Program-made: the position numbers and the translations under genes | The notes under the pieces: generated by a model | Told to the model about the DNA's origin: nothing | The model's database searches: none | The model's input: only the letters and a program-made list of their open reading frames with translations | Part shown: in pieces, positions 1 through 5,920 of the stretch | How the letters are laid out: each line of letters begins with the position of its first letter | Position numbering within the stretch: the first letter of the stretch is position 1 | NCBI RefSeq assembly: GCF_029581395.1 | Contig: NZ_CP121114.1 | Coordinates: forward strand, 1 to 15,328 | Reading direction: 5' to 3' | Source: Roseinatronobacter sp. S2 | Lineage (GTDB): Bacteria > Pseudomonadota > Alphaproteobacteria > Rhodobacterales > Rhodobacteraceae | Length of the DNA: 15,328 bases

Positions 1-70
1 TGTCCTCACCAGCAACGGTGAGAATGTTGAACTGTCGTATGTGCAGGCTCCTACGTCGCCTGCGTCGAAC

Positions 71-144
71 AAAAACTCCACCCCCGCCCGATCGTTCGCC
101 AGCTATCTGGCGAGCGCTCAGCGCTCGAACGGGCGTGGATTTTT
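71..144. terminator. Large imperfect hairpin with flanking A and T tracts (copy A)
   Basis: The outer arms are 71-90 (AAAAA, TCCAC, CGCCCG) and 130-144 (CGGGCG, TGGA, TTTTT). They enclose an inner stem at 93-102/107-116 (CGTTCGCCAG, loop CTAT, CTGGCGAGCG, one G-T wobble). A GC-rich stem with A on one side and T on the other fits a bidirectional rho-independent terminator. It lies between the end of mob and rep. It could instead be an origin-associated structure. The copies disagree here: copy A has an extra G near 121 and five rather than six T. Confidence 0.5.
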
Positions 145-154
145 GCCCTCCTGT

Positions 155-261
155 AGATCATAAGAAAGGGCAAAATTTAACTCATTGATAAACAAAGAAA
201 AAAAAGGGGGGGGTGCGTCACCAGCTATGACGCACCCCTGCGTCACCCTAGATGGCGCAGG
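155..261. other. Putative replication origin core: AT-rich tract plus inverted and direct repeats (copy A)
   Basis: Bases 155-205 are strikingly AT-rich against a GC-rich plasmid and end in eight A followed by eight G (198-213). A perfect 11-bp inverted repeat follows: GGGGTGCGTCA at 210-220, a 7-base loop, TGACGCACCCC at 228-238. A third half-site TGCGTCACC lies at 239-247 and repeats 214-222. AGATGGCGCAGG occurs at 250-261 and again at 369-380, and TGCGTCA recurs at 383-389. An AT-rich unwinding tract beside short repeats just upstream of rep is typical of a Rep-dependent origin. The role is inferred. Confidence 0.5.
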
Positions 262-315
262 TTTGACGAAAAATGAGTCACTTCTGTCCACTTTTTGGCC
301 AGATCAGGCGCAAAA

Positions 316-350
316 TGGGCGTTGACCGAGCGCCCAAAATTGGACATTGT
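316..350 (+). promoter_or_regulatory. Candidate rep promoter overlapped by an inverted repeat (copy A)
   Basis: TTGACC at 322-327 and CATTGT at 345-350 are separated by 17 bases, which fits a weak sigma70-type promoter. The -35 region sits inside an inverted repeat (TGGGCG at 316-321, CGCCCA at 331-336), which could be an operator. The predicted transcript would start near 357 and carry a leader of about 70 bases before the rep ATG at 425. The -10 match is poor. Confidence 0.35.
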
Positions 351-424
351 TGGCGAGAAGTTGGTCACAGATGGCGCAGGCCTGCGTCAACTACGCGCCA
401 GTAAGTTTACCGAGAAGAGACGCC

Positions 425-996
425 ATGTCGAAGCCTATGCCCCTGCGAAGCCCCCTCATGGCAACTGGATTCAAACAGAGCGCAAAGCGCATGAAGAATC
501 GGCCAAACTCATAGGCCGCGCGCCAAAGGCGGCGCAGTTGATGCACATCATCACTGCCCGGATCGGTGAACAAAACGCTGTCGTTATCTCGCAAAAGACA
601 TTGACCGAACTGATGGGTGCATCACGGCGAACTGTGCAGCGCGCCCTTACGACACTTGCCGACGAACGCTGGATCGAGGTTCGTCAGATCGGCGAAAATG
701 GGACAGTAAACGCATACATCATCAATGATCGCGTTGCATGGACCGGAAAGCGTGACGGCATCCGATACAGCCTGTTCAGCGCAAATATCGTGATTTCATC
801 AACGGAACAGCCTGATCGTGAAGCGGTCGAGAATGACCAGCTAGAACCACTCCGCCATATCCCATCTCTGTTCCGCGACGAACAGCAACTGCCCTCTGGA
901 GAGGGCCTCCCCTGTTTCTCAACCGGCCTTCCCGGCATGGAACATGCTTTACCAGCCCGCCATCGTGGCAATGCGCCAGATTTTGATAGTGAATAG
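425..996 (+). CDS. Plasmid replication initiator, winged-helix RepL-like (copy A, frameshifted)
   Basis: This is the same gene as the intact copy at 8085-8660. It is interrupted because the C run at 440-443 has four rather than five C. Two further C runs are short (909-912 by two, 931-933 by one), so residues just before the C-terminus are garbled before the frame is restored. The open frame that reaches upstream to a TTG at 295 exists only because of the missing C and is not a real N-terminus. Base 500 is C here (Ser) and G in copy B (Trp at residue 26). The true start is the ATG at 425, after a purine-rich AGAAGAGA. The breaks are most likely sequencing errors. Confidence 0.75.
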
Positions 997-1008
997 GGGG
1001 TGTTCACA

Positions 1009-1410
1009 GTGGCCAAACTTTCCATGCGTGATGCGGCCAAGCACTTTGATGTTTCCCGGCCAACCCTGCAAAAAGCTCTTAAATCTGGTAAAATATCGGG
1101 TGTTCAAGATGGGAAAGGCCATTGGACACTTGACCCGGCAGAACTGGCAAGGGTTTACCAGCCCCGGAAAGCGCAGGCGGAAAAGGTGGACAACACTATA
1201 CCGGCCAATTTTACCAGTGAGAACACCCCTTTACAGGGAGAAGTTGAAGCCTTGAGAGCGCGCCTTGCAGAGGCAGAGCAAAGGGCTGCGGTGGCCGAGG
1301 CGCTGGCGGATGAACGCAGCAGACACATCCAAGACCTCCGAAGGATGCTCCCCGCCCCAGATAATACGCCGCGCCCCAAGGGTTTCTTCAAACGACTGCT
1401 TGGGCAGTGA
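1009..1410 (+). CDS. Small HTH and coiled-coil plasmid protein (copy A)
   Basis: This is a 133-aa probable DNA-binding protein of the rep operon. Residues 4-28 (starting LSMRDAAKHFDVSRPTLQKA) form a helix-turn-helix of the excisionase/MerR-like kind. GKGHWTLDPAELARVY follows at about 38-53. Residues 75-112 are Glu/Ala/Arg-rich and predict a coiled coil, so it probably dimerises. The C-terminus (PKGFFKRLLGQ) is a short aromatic/basic amphipathic tail. The GTG at 1009 is chosen because AGGGGG at 995-1000 is 8 bases upstream. A GTG at 1000 would overlap that ribosome site. The stop codon overlaps a possible GTG of the RM gene. Likely roles are replication or copy control, or control of the operon. 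The precise function is unknown. Confidence 0.75.
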   Translation: MAKLSMRDAAKHFDVSRPTLQKALKSGKISGVQDGKGHWTLDPAELARVYQPRKAQAEKVDNTIPANFTSENTPLQGEVEALRARLAEAEQRAAVAEALADERSRHIQDLRRMLPAPDNTPRPKGFFKRLLGQ

Positions 1411-1427
1411 CAACAACAGGGGCTGCC

Positions 1428-1631
1428 GTGTCAGTAATTTCCGATTTCATTTCAAAGGTGCAGGCCATCCATAAGACAGGGGCCGCAACCGAACACTCCT
1501 ACCGATCCGCACTGGAAACCCTGCTTAGTGGCCTCGAAGAGGGCACGACAGCTCTGAATGAGCCTAAGCGGGTGAAATGCGGCGCCCCGACTTCATCGTC
1601 CAGCGGGGCGAGATCGTCGTCGGCCATGTAG
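1428..1631 (+). CDS. Type IIG/ISP-like restriction-modification enzyme, N-terminal fragment (copy A)
   Basis: This is the start of the RM gene in copy A. Residues 1-53 match copy B. The C run at 1585-1588 then has four instead of five C, and the frame runs into a stop at 1631. The GTG at 1428 is favoured because AGGGG at 1418-1422 lies 5 bases upstream. A GTG at 1407, overlapping the TGA of the HTH gene, is the alternative and would add 7 residues. Residue 14 is Ile here (base 1467 A) and Val in copy B (base 9131 G). The break falls inside the nuclease active-site block (A-P-D), so as written copy A would have no intact nuclease. Confidence 0.7.
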   Translation: MSVISDFISKVQAIHKTGAATEHSYRSALETLLSGLEEGTTALNEPKRVKCGAPTSSSSGARSSSAM

Positions 1632-4582
1632 AGGCCAAGGACATCGGCCTTGATTTGCGGGCGATGAAGGACACCAACAAGGAGCAGCAACAGCGCTATC
1701 TCAAGGCGCTGCCGAATCTTGTCTATACGAATTGCCTTGATTGGGACTTCTATCGGGACGGAGAACGCTTCGCCTCCGTGACTGTGGCCGATTACCTGAT
1801 GGGCATTCAGCCCAAGCCCGAAGAATATGACCGCCTCGAACATCTGCTGCGCGAGTTTATCGCTCAGAAACCACAGACCATCACCTCTACGGAAAAGCTG
1901 GCAAAGATGATGGCGGGCAAGGCCGGCCTCATCAAGGATGTGCTGTTCAAGGTGCTGCGGGAAGACACGGAGTTCCGCACCGATCTGGGTGGGCAATACA
2001 AGGCGTTCCGGGAGCACCTGATCCACGACATCAAACCTGAGGACTTTGCCGACATCTACGCCGAAACCATTGCTTACGGCATGTTTGCGGCCCGCCTGCA
2101 CGACACCTCACTGGAAACCTTCACCCGGCAAGAGGCGCTGGAACTGCTGCCTAAATCCAACCCGTTCCTGCGCAACCTGTTCAGCTATGTGGCAGGGCCA
2201 AGCCTTGATGACAGCATCCGCTGGATCATCGACGATCTGGCAGATGTTTTTCAGGCTGCCAACGTGGCAGTCTTGATGAAGGATTTTGGGACTCTGACAG
2301 GCCGAAAAGACCCGTTCCTGCACTTTTACGAGGATTTTCTCGCCGCCTATAACCCGACCAAGCGCAAGGCGCGGGGCGTCTGGTATACCCCGGAACCCGT
2401 GGTCAATTTCATCGTCCGTGCGGTGGATGAGGTGCTGCGCACCGAGTTCGGGCTGGCTGACGGACTGGCCGACACCTCGAAGGTGACAATCGACCTCGAC
2501 ACCGGACACAACGACGCCAAGGGCAAACCGATCACCCACAAACGCGATGTGCATCGGGTCCAGATCCTCGATCCTGCCACCGGAACAGGAACCTTTCTGG
2601 CTGAGGTCATCAAGCAGATCGCCCCCAAGGTCAAAGACGTGGCCGAAGGCATGTGGTCCGGCTACATCGAGCGTGACCTGATCCCGCGCCTGCACGGCTT
2701 CGAGCTGCTGATGGCTTCCTATGCCATGTGCCATATGAAGCTGGATATGATCCTGGGCGAGCTAGGGTATCGCCCAGGCAAAACCCCACCGCGACTGTCG
2801 GTCTATCTGACCAACAGCCTTGAGGAAGGCGACCGCGATGTCCGCGACCTGTTCATGGCGCAGTGGCTGACGCGCGAGGCCCAAGAGGCCAATGTCATCA
2901 AGCGCGACATGCCCATCATGTGCGTTCTCGGAAACCCGCCCTATTCCGGGGTCAGCTCCAACAACGGCGCGTGGGCCACAAACCTGATTGCCCCTTACAA
3001 GATGGAACCGGGCGGCAAGGTGAAGCTCAAAGAGCGGAATCCCAAGTGGATCAACGACGATTACGTCAAATTCATCCGTTACGCCGAACACATGATTTCC
3101 AAGACGGGCGAGGGCGTTTTGGGGTTCATCACCAATCATGGCTACATCGACAGCCCTACATTCCGGGGGATGCGCTGGCACCTGATGCAGAGCTTCGACA
3201 AGCTCTATATCCTCGATCTGCACGGCAACTCGAAGAAGAAAGAGGTCGCGCCGGACGGGTCGAACGATGTCAACGTCTTCGACATCATGCAGGGCGTGGC
3301 CGTCATCATCGGCGTGAAGCATCGCAAGAAGGGCGAGACGGCAAAGAAGCCCCCCGTTCCGGCCGAGGTGTTCCATGCCGAATTCTGGGGGCCAAGGCGG
3401 CAGAAATACGACCGCTTGCAACAGTCTGAGCTGAACAGCCTGTCATGGACCAAGCTGGACCCGGACCCGAAATATCAGATGTTCTATCCGATCAACCGGA
3501 AGCTCTTGGAAGCCTACGACACGGGCTTTAACCTATCTGAGTTCTTTCTGCACAGCACTATGGGGGTAATCACGAAAAGGGATAATTTTACGATCCGCCT
3601 AGAGGCCGACGAGGTTTGGAACGTTGTTGAACGAATGTCCCGGACACCGGATTCTGACCTCCATAGGGTATTCAACCTTCCCAAGGACAGCGATTGGGAA
3701 GCGATAAACGCCAAGCAGGACATCATCTCCTCGGGGCCAGATCGTAGTTTTGTAAAATCAATACGATATGCCCCTTTCGATAATCGTTTCACCTACTACA
3801 CGGGCCGAACACGTGGCTTCCTCGCCCGTCCAGTAGAACAAACGATGCGACATTTCCACGAAGGCAACTTTGCGCTTTCGGTGACCAGAAAAATCGACAT
3901 CGGTTCTGGCTGGAACCACGTCTTGGCAATTGACCGGATGATGACTCACCATGCTGTGTCTCAGAAGGAGGGCAACTATTTGATGCCCTTGTATCTGCTT
4001 CCAGAGGAACAAGACCTCGACCAAAAGCGGCGCGTGAACTTCAACGCCAAACTCTGGAAAAAACTGCGCACGAAGGCGAAAGACGTCGCCCACGGCGAAC
4101 CTGATGAGCTGGCGACCTTTGACTACATCTACGGCGTCCTGCACTGCCAAGCTTATCGGGAAACCTTTGCCGAGTTCCTCAAGATCGACTTCCCCCGCAT
4201 TCCGTGGCCCGCCACGCCCGCCGAGTTCTGGGACGTGGCCGAAAAAGGCGGACAGCTCCGCCGCCTGCATCTGATGGAGCCTGCGGCCATCGGCGAAACG
4301 CCCTATCCGTTCCGTGGTGAGGGCGATGGAGCAGTCACCGAACCAAAGTTCAAGGACGGCAAGGTCTGGATCAACGACACCCAGCACTTCGCGGACGTGC
4401 CGCAAGCGGCATGGGATGCGCTGATCGGCGGCTACCAGCCCGCCCAGAAATGGTTGAAGGACCGCAAAGGTCGTGAGCTGGGTTTTGATGATGTGAGGCA
4501 CTACCGGCAAATCATCAAAATTCTTCTGGAAACCAATCGTATCATGCAGACGATCACGCTGACGCTGGATGTTCCAGCGTGA
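1577..4582 (+). CDS. Type IIG/ISP-like restriction-modification enzyme, main frame (copy A)
   Basis: This covers about residues 51-1051 of a single-chain enzyme that would methylate adenine N6 at its site and cut unmodified DNA. In full-length numbering, the nuclease core is P54-D55 then E69-A-K71 (VEAKD), a PD-(D/E)XK signature. The methylase has YTPEPVV (about 320-326), motif I DPATGTGTF (382-390), and motif IV NPPY (503-506), typical of gamma-class N6-adenine methylases. The later half should include target recognition. The end (about residues 860-1051: LKIDFPRIPWP, WLKDRKGRELGF, HYRQIIKILLETNRIM) matches the Type ISP C-terminal domain. The superfamily-2 helicase of true ISP enzymes such as LlaGI is absent, since the nuclease runs straight into the methylase. 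The ATG at 1577 is an artefact of the frameshift at 1588. Base 3947 gives His here and Tyr in copy B. Nothing suggests a separate specificity or methylase gene. Confidence 0.85.
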   Translation: MRRPDFIVQRGEIVVGHVEAKDIGLDLRAMKDTNKEQQQRYLKALPNLVYTNCLDWDFYRDGERFASVTVADYLMGIQPKPEEYDRLEHLLREFIAQKPQTITSTEKLAKMMAGKAGLIKDVLFKVLREDTEFRTDLGGQYKAFREHLIHDIKPEDFADIYAETIAYGMFAARLHDTSLETFTRQEALELLPKSNPFLRNLFSYVAGPSLDDSIRWIIDDLADVFQAANVAVLMKDFGTLTGRKDPFLHFYEDFLAAYNPTKRKARGVWYTPEPVVNFIVRAVDEVLRTEFGLADGLADTSKVTIDLDTGHNDAKGKPITHKRDVHRVQILDPATGTGTFLAEVIKQIAPKVKDVAEGMWSGYIERDLIPRLHGFELLMASYAMCHMKLDMILGELGYRPGKTPPRLSVYLTNSLEEGDRDVRDLFMAQWLTREAQEANVIKRDMPIMCVLGNPPYSGVSSNNGAWATNLIAPYKMEPGGKVKLKERNPKWINDDYVKFIRYAEHMISKTGEGVLGFITNHGYIDSPTFRGMRWHLMQSFDKLYILDLHGNSKKKEVAPDGSNDVNVFDIMQGVAVIIGVKHRKKGETAKKPPVPAEVFHAEFWGPRRQKYDRLQQSELNSLSWTKLDPDPKYQMFYPINRKLLEAYDTGFNLSEFFLHSTMGVITKRDNFTIRLEADEVWNVVERMSRTPDSDLHRVFNLPKDSDWEAINAKQDIISSGPDRSFVKSIRYAPFDNRFTYYTGRTRGFLARPVEQTMRHFHEGNFALSVTRKIDIGSGWNHVLAIDRMMTHHAVSQKEGNYLMPLYLLPEEQDLDQKRRVNFNAKLWKKLRTKAKDVAHGEPDELATFDYIYGVLHCQAYRETFAEFLKIDFPRIPWPATPAEFWDVAEKGGQLRRLHLMEPAAIGETPYPFRGEGDGAVTEPKFKDGKVWINDTQHFADVPQAAWDALIGGYQPAQKWLKDRKGRELGFDDVRHYRQIIKILLETNRIMQTITLTLDVPA

Positions 4583-4596
4583 CCGTTTCGGGTTTT
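4562..4596 (+). terminator. Hairpin over the RM stop codon, possible terminator (copy A)
   Basis: ACGCTGGA (4562-4569), loop TGT, TCCAGCGT (4573-4580) is a perfect 8-bp stem ending at the stop codon (TGA 4580-4582). A weak T stretch (TTTT, 4593-4596) follows after about 12 bases. The distance is long for a classic rho-independent terminator, so it may only be partly effective or act as an mRNA 3' stabiliser. It separates the rep/RM operon from the downstream promoter. Confidence 0.35.
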
Positions 4597-4612
4597 CCAT
4601 GTTGCAAAGACA

Positions 4613-4655
4613 GGGTGTGAAGGTGGCAAGAAATAGGAACGTATACTTCACACCC
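4613..4655. promoter_or_regulatory. Perfect 10-bp inverted repeat upstream of the DUF4160 promoter (copy A)
   Basis: GGGTGTGAAG (4613-4622) and CTTCACACCC (4646-4655) are perfect inverted arms 23 bases apart. The right arm ends 12 bases before the -35 box at 4668. Spacing and position suit an operator for autoregulation of the DUF4160/DUF2442 operon. A stem-loop in RM read-through mRNA is also possible. Confidence 0.45.
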
Positions 4656-4667
4656 CTTCGCCTCCCC

Positions 4668-4696
4668 TTGAAAAACCCAAGCGATTAGGTTATATA
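4668..4696 (+). promoter_or_regulatory. Strong sigma70-like promoter giving a leaderless transcript (copy A)
   Basis: TTGAAA (4668-4673), a 17-base spacer, and TATATA (4691-4696) make the best promoter match in the unit. TATACT at 4693-4698 is an overlapping alternative -10. Only seven bases separate the -10 box from the ATG at 4704, so transcription should begin at or next to the start codon. There is no ribosome-binding sequence. Confidence 0.65.
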
Positions 4697-4703
4697 CTCA
4701 TCA

Positions 4704-4952
4704 ATGCCAACTGTCCTTCGCCTCGATGGCCTGCGCGTGAGAATCTATGTGGACGATCACCGACCCGCCCATGTCCACGTCATCGCAGCAGATGGTGAGG
4801 CTGTATTCGTGCTGAACTGCCCTGACGGCCCGCCAGAACTGCGGGAACGCCATGGGGTGTCGTTGCAGATGGTGAACCGCATCCAGAAGGAACTGGCAAA
4901 GCATCTGTCAGTCCTTTGCCCGAAGTGGAGAGAAATTCATGGAGATTTCTGA
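4704..4952 (+). CDS. DUF4160 domain protein, toxin-antitoxin-like partner (copy A)
   Basis: This 82-aa protein has the DUF4160 hallmarks. It begins MPTVLR, followed by a strand-rich segment with D-D-H-R-P-A-H-V-H-V (residues 17-26), and ends in a helix rich in charged residues. Length and N-terminus match the family, which fixes the ATG at 4704 even though no ribosome site precedes it. DUF4160 genes are very often paired with DUF2442 genes, as here. The pair has been predicted to be a toxin-antitoxin module, but which member is toxic and how is not established. Its last 14 bases overlap the start of the DUF2442 gene, suggesting translational coupling. Confidence 0.85.
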   Translation: MPTVLRLDGLRVRIYVDDHRPAHVHVIAADGEAVFVLNCPDGPPELRERHGVSLQMVNRIQKELAKHLSVLCPKWREIHGDF

Positions 4953-5346
4953 GCAAGAATTTCAGGCCGCGACCCTTCGTGGCGAAGAGATGCGGCGCAG
5001 GGGTTATGCCATCCGGGCCGATTATGACACCCGTCAAAACAGGCTGGTCGTGGACCTCAACACAGGCGTCACGGTCATGGTGCCCGTGCATCTGATCGAG
5101 GAGCTGTCGGACGCCACAGCCGACGATCTGACGGAGATTGAGATCAGCCCGGCAGGGACCGCGCTGCACTGGCCCCGTCTGGACGCGGATGTCTACGTGC
5201 CAAGCCTGATGCAGGGGATCTACGGCACGAAGCGCTGGATGGCTGCACAGCTTGGCGCTGCCGGGGGTAGCGTCACGTCACCCGCCAAGGCAGCGGCGGC
5301 ACGGGCAAACGGTGCCAAAGGCGGGCGACCGAAGAAGCAGGCATAG
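4939..5346 (+). CDS. DUF2442 domain protein with basic C-terminal tail (copy A)
   Basis: This 135-aa protein is the partner of DUF4160. Residues about 22-95 form the DUF2442 domain. Its signature end is a Leu-His-Trp-Pro-x-Leu-Asp-x-Asp-Val block followed by a short helix (SLMQGIYG). The C-terminus is Ala/Lys-rich and ends in AKGGRPKKQA. The GRPKK core resembles an AT-hook and could bind DNA, for example the inverted repeat upstream of the operon. The start at 4939 has a clear ribosome site GGAGAG (4927-4932) six bases upstream. By analogy with paired TA modules it may be the DNA-binding antitoxin. That assignment is an inference. Confidence 0.82.
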   Translation: MEISEQEFQAATLRGEEMRRRGYAIRADYDTRQNRLVVDLNTGVTVMVPVHLIEELSDATADDLTEIEISPAGTALHWPRLDADVYVPSLMQGIYGTKRWMAAQLGAAGGSVTSPAKAAAARANGAKGGRPKKQA

Positions 5347-5348
5347 CG

Positions 5349-5651
5349 ATGCCGATGACGTGGCTTGCGGTCTATGCGCAGCATGGCTCGTGCAGCTACG
5401 GCGAGCTGTCCGCAGAGCGCCTGCGGGCAATCCTGCTGGGCGATGCGCCCGCACCGGATGAACAGGCCAGTGTCCGGCAAGCGCTGCTGGAGACCGACGC
5501 GGTGGCGCTCAACTGCGCCCCGGCGCAGGAGCTGGCCAACGAGCTGGGGCTGACGCTGGCCCAGCTTGACGTGCGGTGTGTCGAGCTGACCGGGCACAAG
5601 CTGGGGTCGGCATCACACACAGAGCTGGCACGGCAGACAGCAAACCCCTGA
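5349..5651 (+). CDS. Unrecognised 100-aa protein, third gene of the DUF4160/DUF2442 operon (copy A)
   Basis: I do not recognise this family. The frame is strongly coding-like, with G/C at most third positions, and follows the DUF2442 stop by two bases, so it is almost certainly co-translated. The ATG at 5349 is used. The ATG at 5355 is an alternative. Predicted features are an N-terminal aromatic strand (MTWLAVYAQHG), a helix with AERLRAILLG (about residues 23-32), and a long helical middle (VRQALLETDAVALNCA, QELANELGLTLAQLDVRC). There are two or three cysteines but no CxxC pair and no membrane segment. ELANELGLTLAQLDVR resembles a helix-turn-helix, so it may be a small DNA-binding or regulatory protein. 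Its last bases form one arm of an inverted repeat (5640-5648/5685-5693). Confidence 0.65.
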   Translation: MPMTWLAVYAQHGSCSYGELSAERLRAILLGDAPAPDEQASVRQALLETDAVALNCAPAQELANELGLTLAQLDVRCVELTGHKLGSASHTELARQTANP

Positions 5652-5820
5652 TCGACATCGCCCGCCATGAGGCAGGGGAGAGAAGGGGTTTGCAGCCGCC
5701 AACGGCGGCTTGGCAAGGCGCGGCCCAAGGGGTTGCAAGCTGCGCAGATCATCAGATCGGAGAACGGGGTTTCCAAAGGGGCGTGGCCTCTTTGGTCCTG
5801 CGGAAGGCATGGGGGGTTTT
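5640..5820. other. Inverted-repeat-rich region upstream of oriT (copy A)
   Basis: This is the left part of a 269-base gene-free stretch between the 100-aa gene and mob. It contains GCAAACCCC/GGGGTTTGC (5640-5648/5685-5693), a competing CCCCTG/CAGGGG pair (5645-5650/5673-5678), a perfect hairpin AGCCGCC-AAC-GGCGGCT (5694-5710), and CCAAAGGGG-CGTGG-CCTCTTTGG (5773-5781/5787-5795, one G-T wobble). Such clustering beside a relaxase gene suits accessory oriT hairpins or transcription stops. Confidence 0.45.
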
Positions 5821-5851
5821 GAAAGGGGGGAGAGTGTGCTATCACCCCTTC
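5821..5851 (+). other. oriT: MobV-type oriT hairpin with nic-like loop (copy A)
   Basis: An imperfect stem pairs 5821-5833 (GAAAGGGGGGAGA) with 5840-5851 (TATCACCCCTTC), about nine of twelve pairs, and places GTGTGC (5834-5839) in the loop. The oriT of the MobV prototype pMV158 likewise carries GTGTG in the loop of an imperfect hairpin and is nicked after it (TAGTGTG/TTA). The AGTGTGCTAT here differs from AGTGTGTTAT by one base. By analogy the cut would fall between 5838 and 5839. The relaxase gene starts 70 bases downstream. Confidence 0.55.
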
Positions 5852-5852
5852 A

Positions 5853-5904
5853 CCTACGAGATAAGCTTGCTTATCTCTAGTAGGTTAGAGAATAAGGATT
5901 CTCT
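5853..5904. promoter_or_regulatory. Two adjacent palindromes before the mob start, probable operator (copy A)
   Basis: The first is CCTAC + GAGATAAGC, loop TT, GCTTATCTC + TA + GTAGG (5853-5884): a perfect 9-bp stem extended by five more pairs across a two-base bulge. The second is AGAGAAT-AAGG-ATTCTCT (5887-5904). They fill the space between the oriT hairpin and the mob ribosome site (AAGGA, 5907-5911). Likely roles are relaxase or host regulator binding and repression of mob. No convincing -35/-10 pair was seen, although TTGCTT at 5867-5872 could serve as a -35. Confidence 0.5.
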
Positions 5905-5920
5905 GCAAGGATAGATTGCC

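Noticed and set aside
295..424. N-terminal extension of Rep (frame opening with TTG at 295) giving a 233-aa protein
   Set aside because: The extension joins rep only because copy A lacks one C at 440-443. In copy B the same frame stops at 8155. It has no ribosome site and overlaps the candidate promoter and direct repeats.
3758..4651. Long minus-strand open frame of 297 codons, repeated at 11424-12317, with others at 2108-2734 and 2762-3421
   Set aside because: These lie antisense to the RM gene, which has clear domain motifs in the + frame. Their translations show no family features. They are by-products of GC-rich codon use.
5349..5651. Assigning the 100-aa third gene to a known toxin or antitoxin family
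   Set aside because: Only a weak helix-turn-helix-like stretch is visible. Naming it a toxin or antitoxin would rest on position alone.
5396..5845. Minus-strand frame opposite the 100-aa gene, and + frame 5576-5914 across the oriT region
   Set aside because: The minus frame is Ser/Ala-rich with no motif and no ribosome site. The + frame runs through several palindromes, and its end changes with the one-base difference between copies, so it is not conserved as a protein even within this window.
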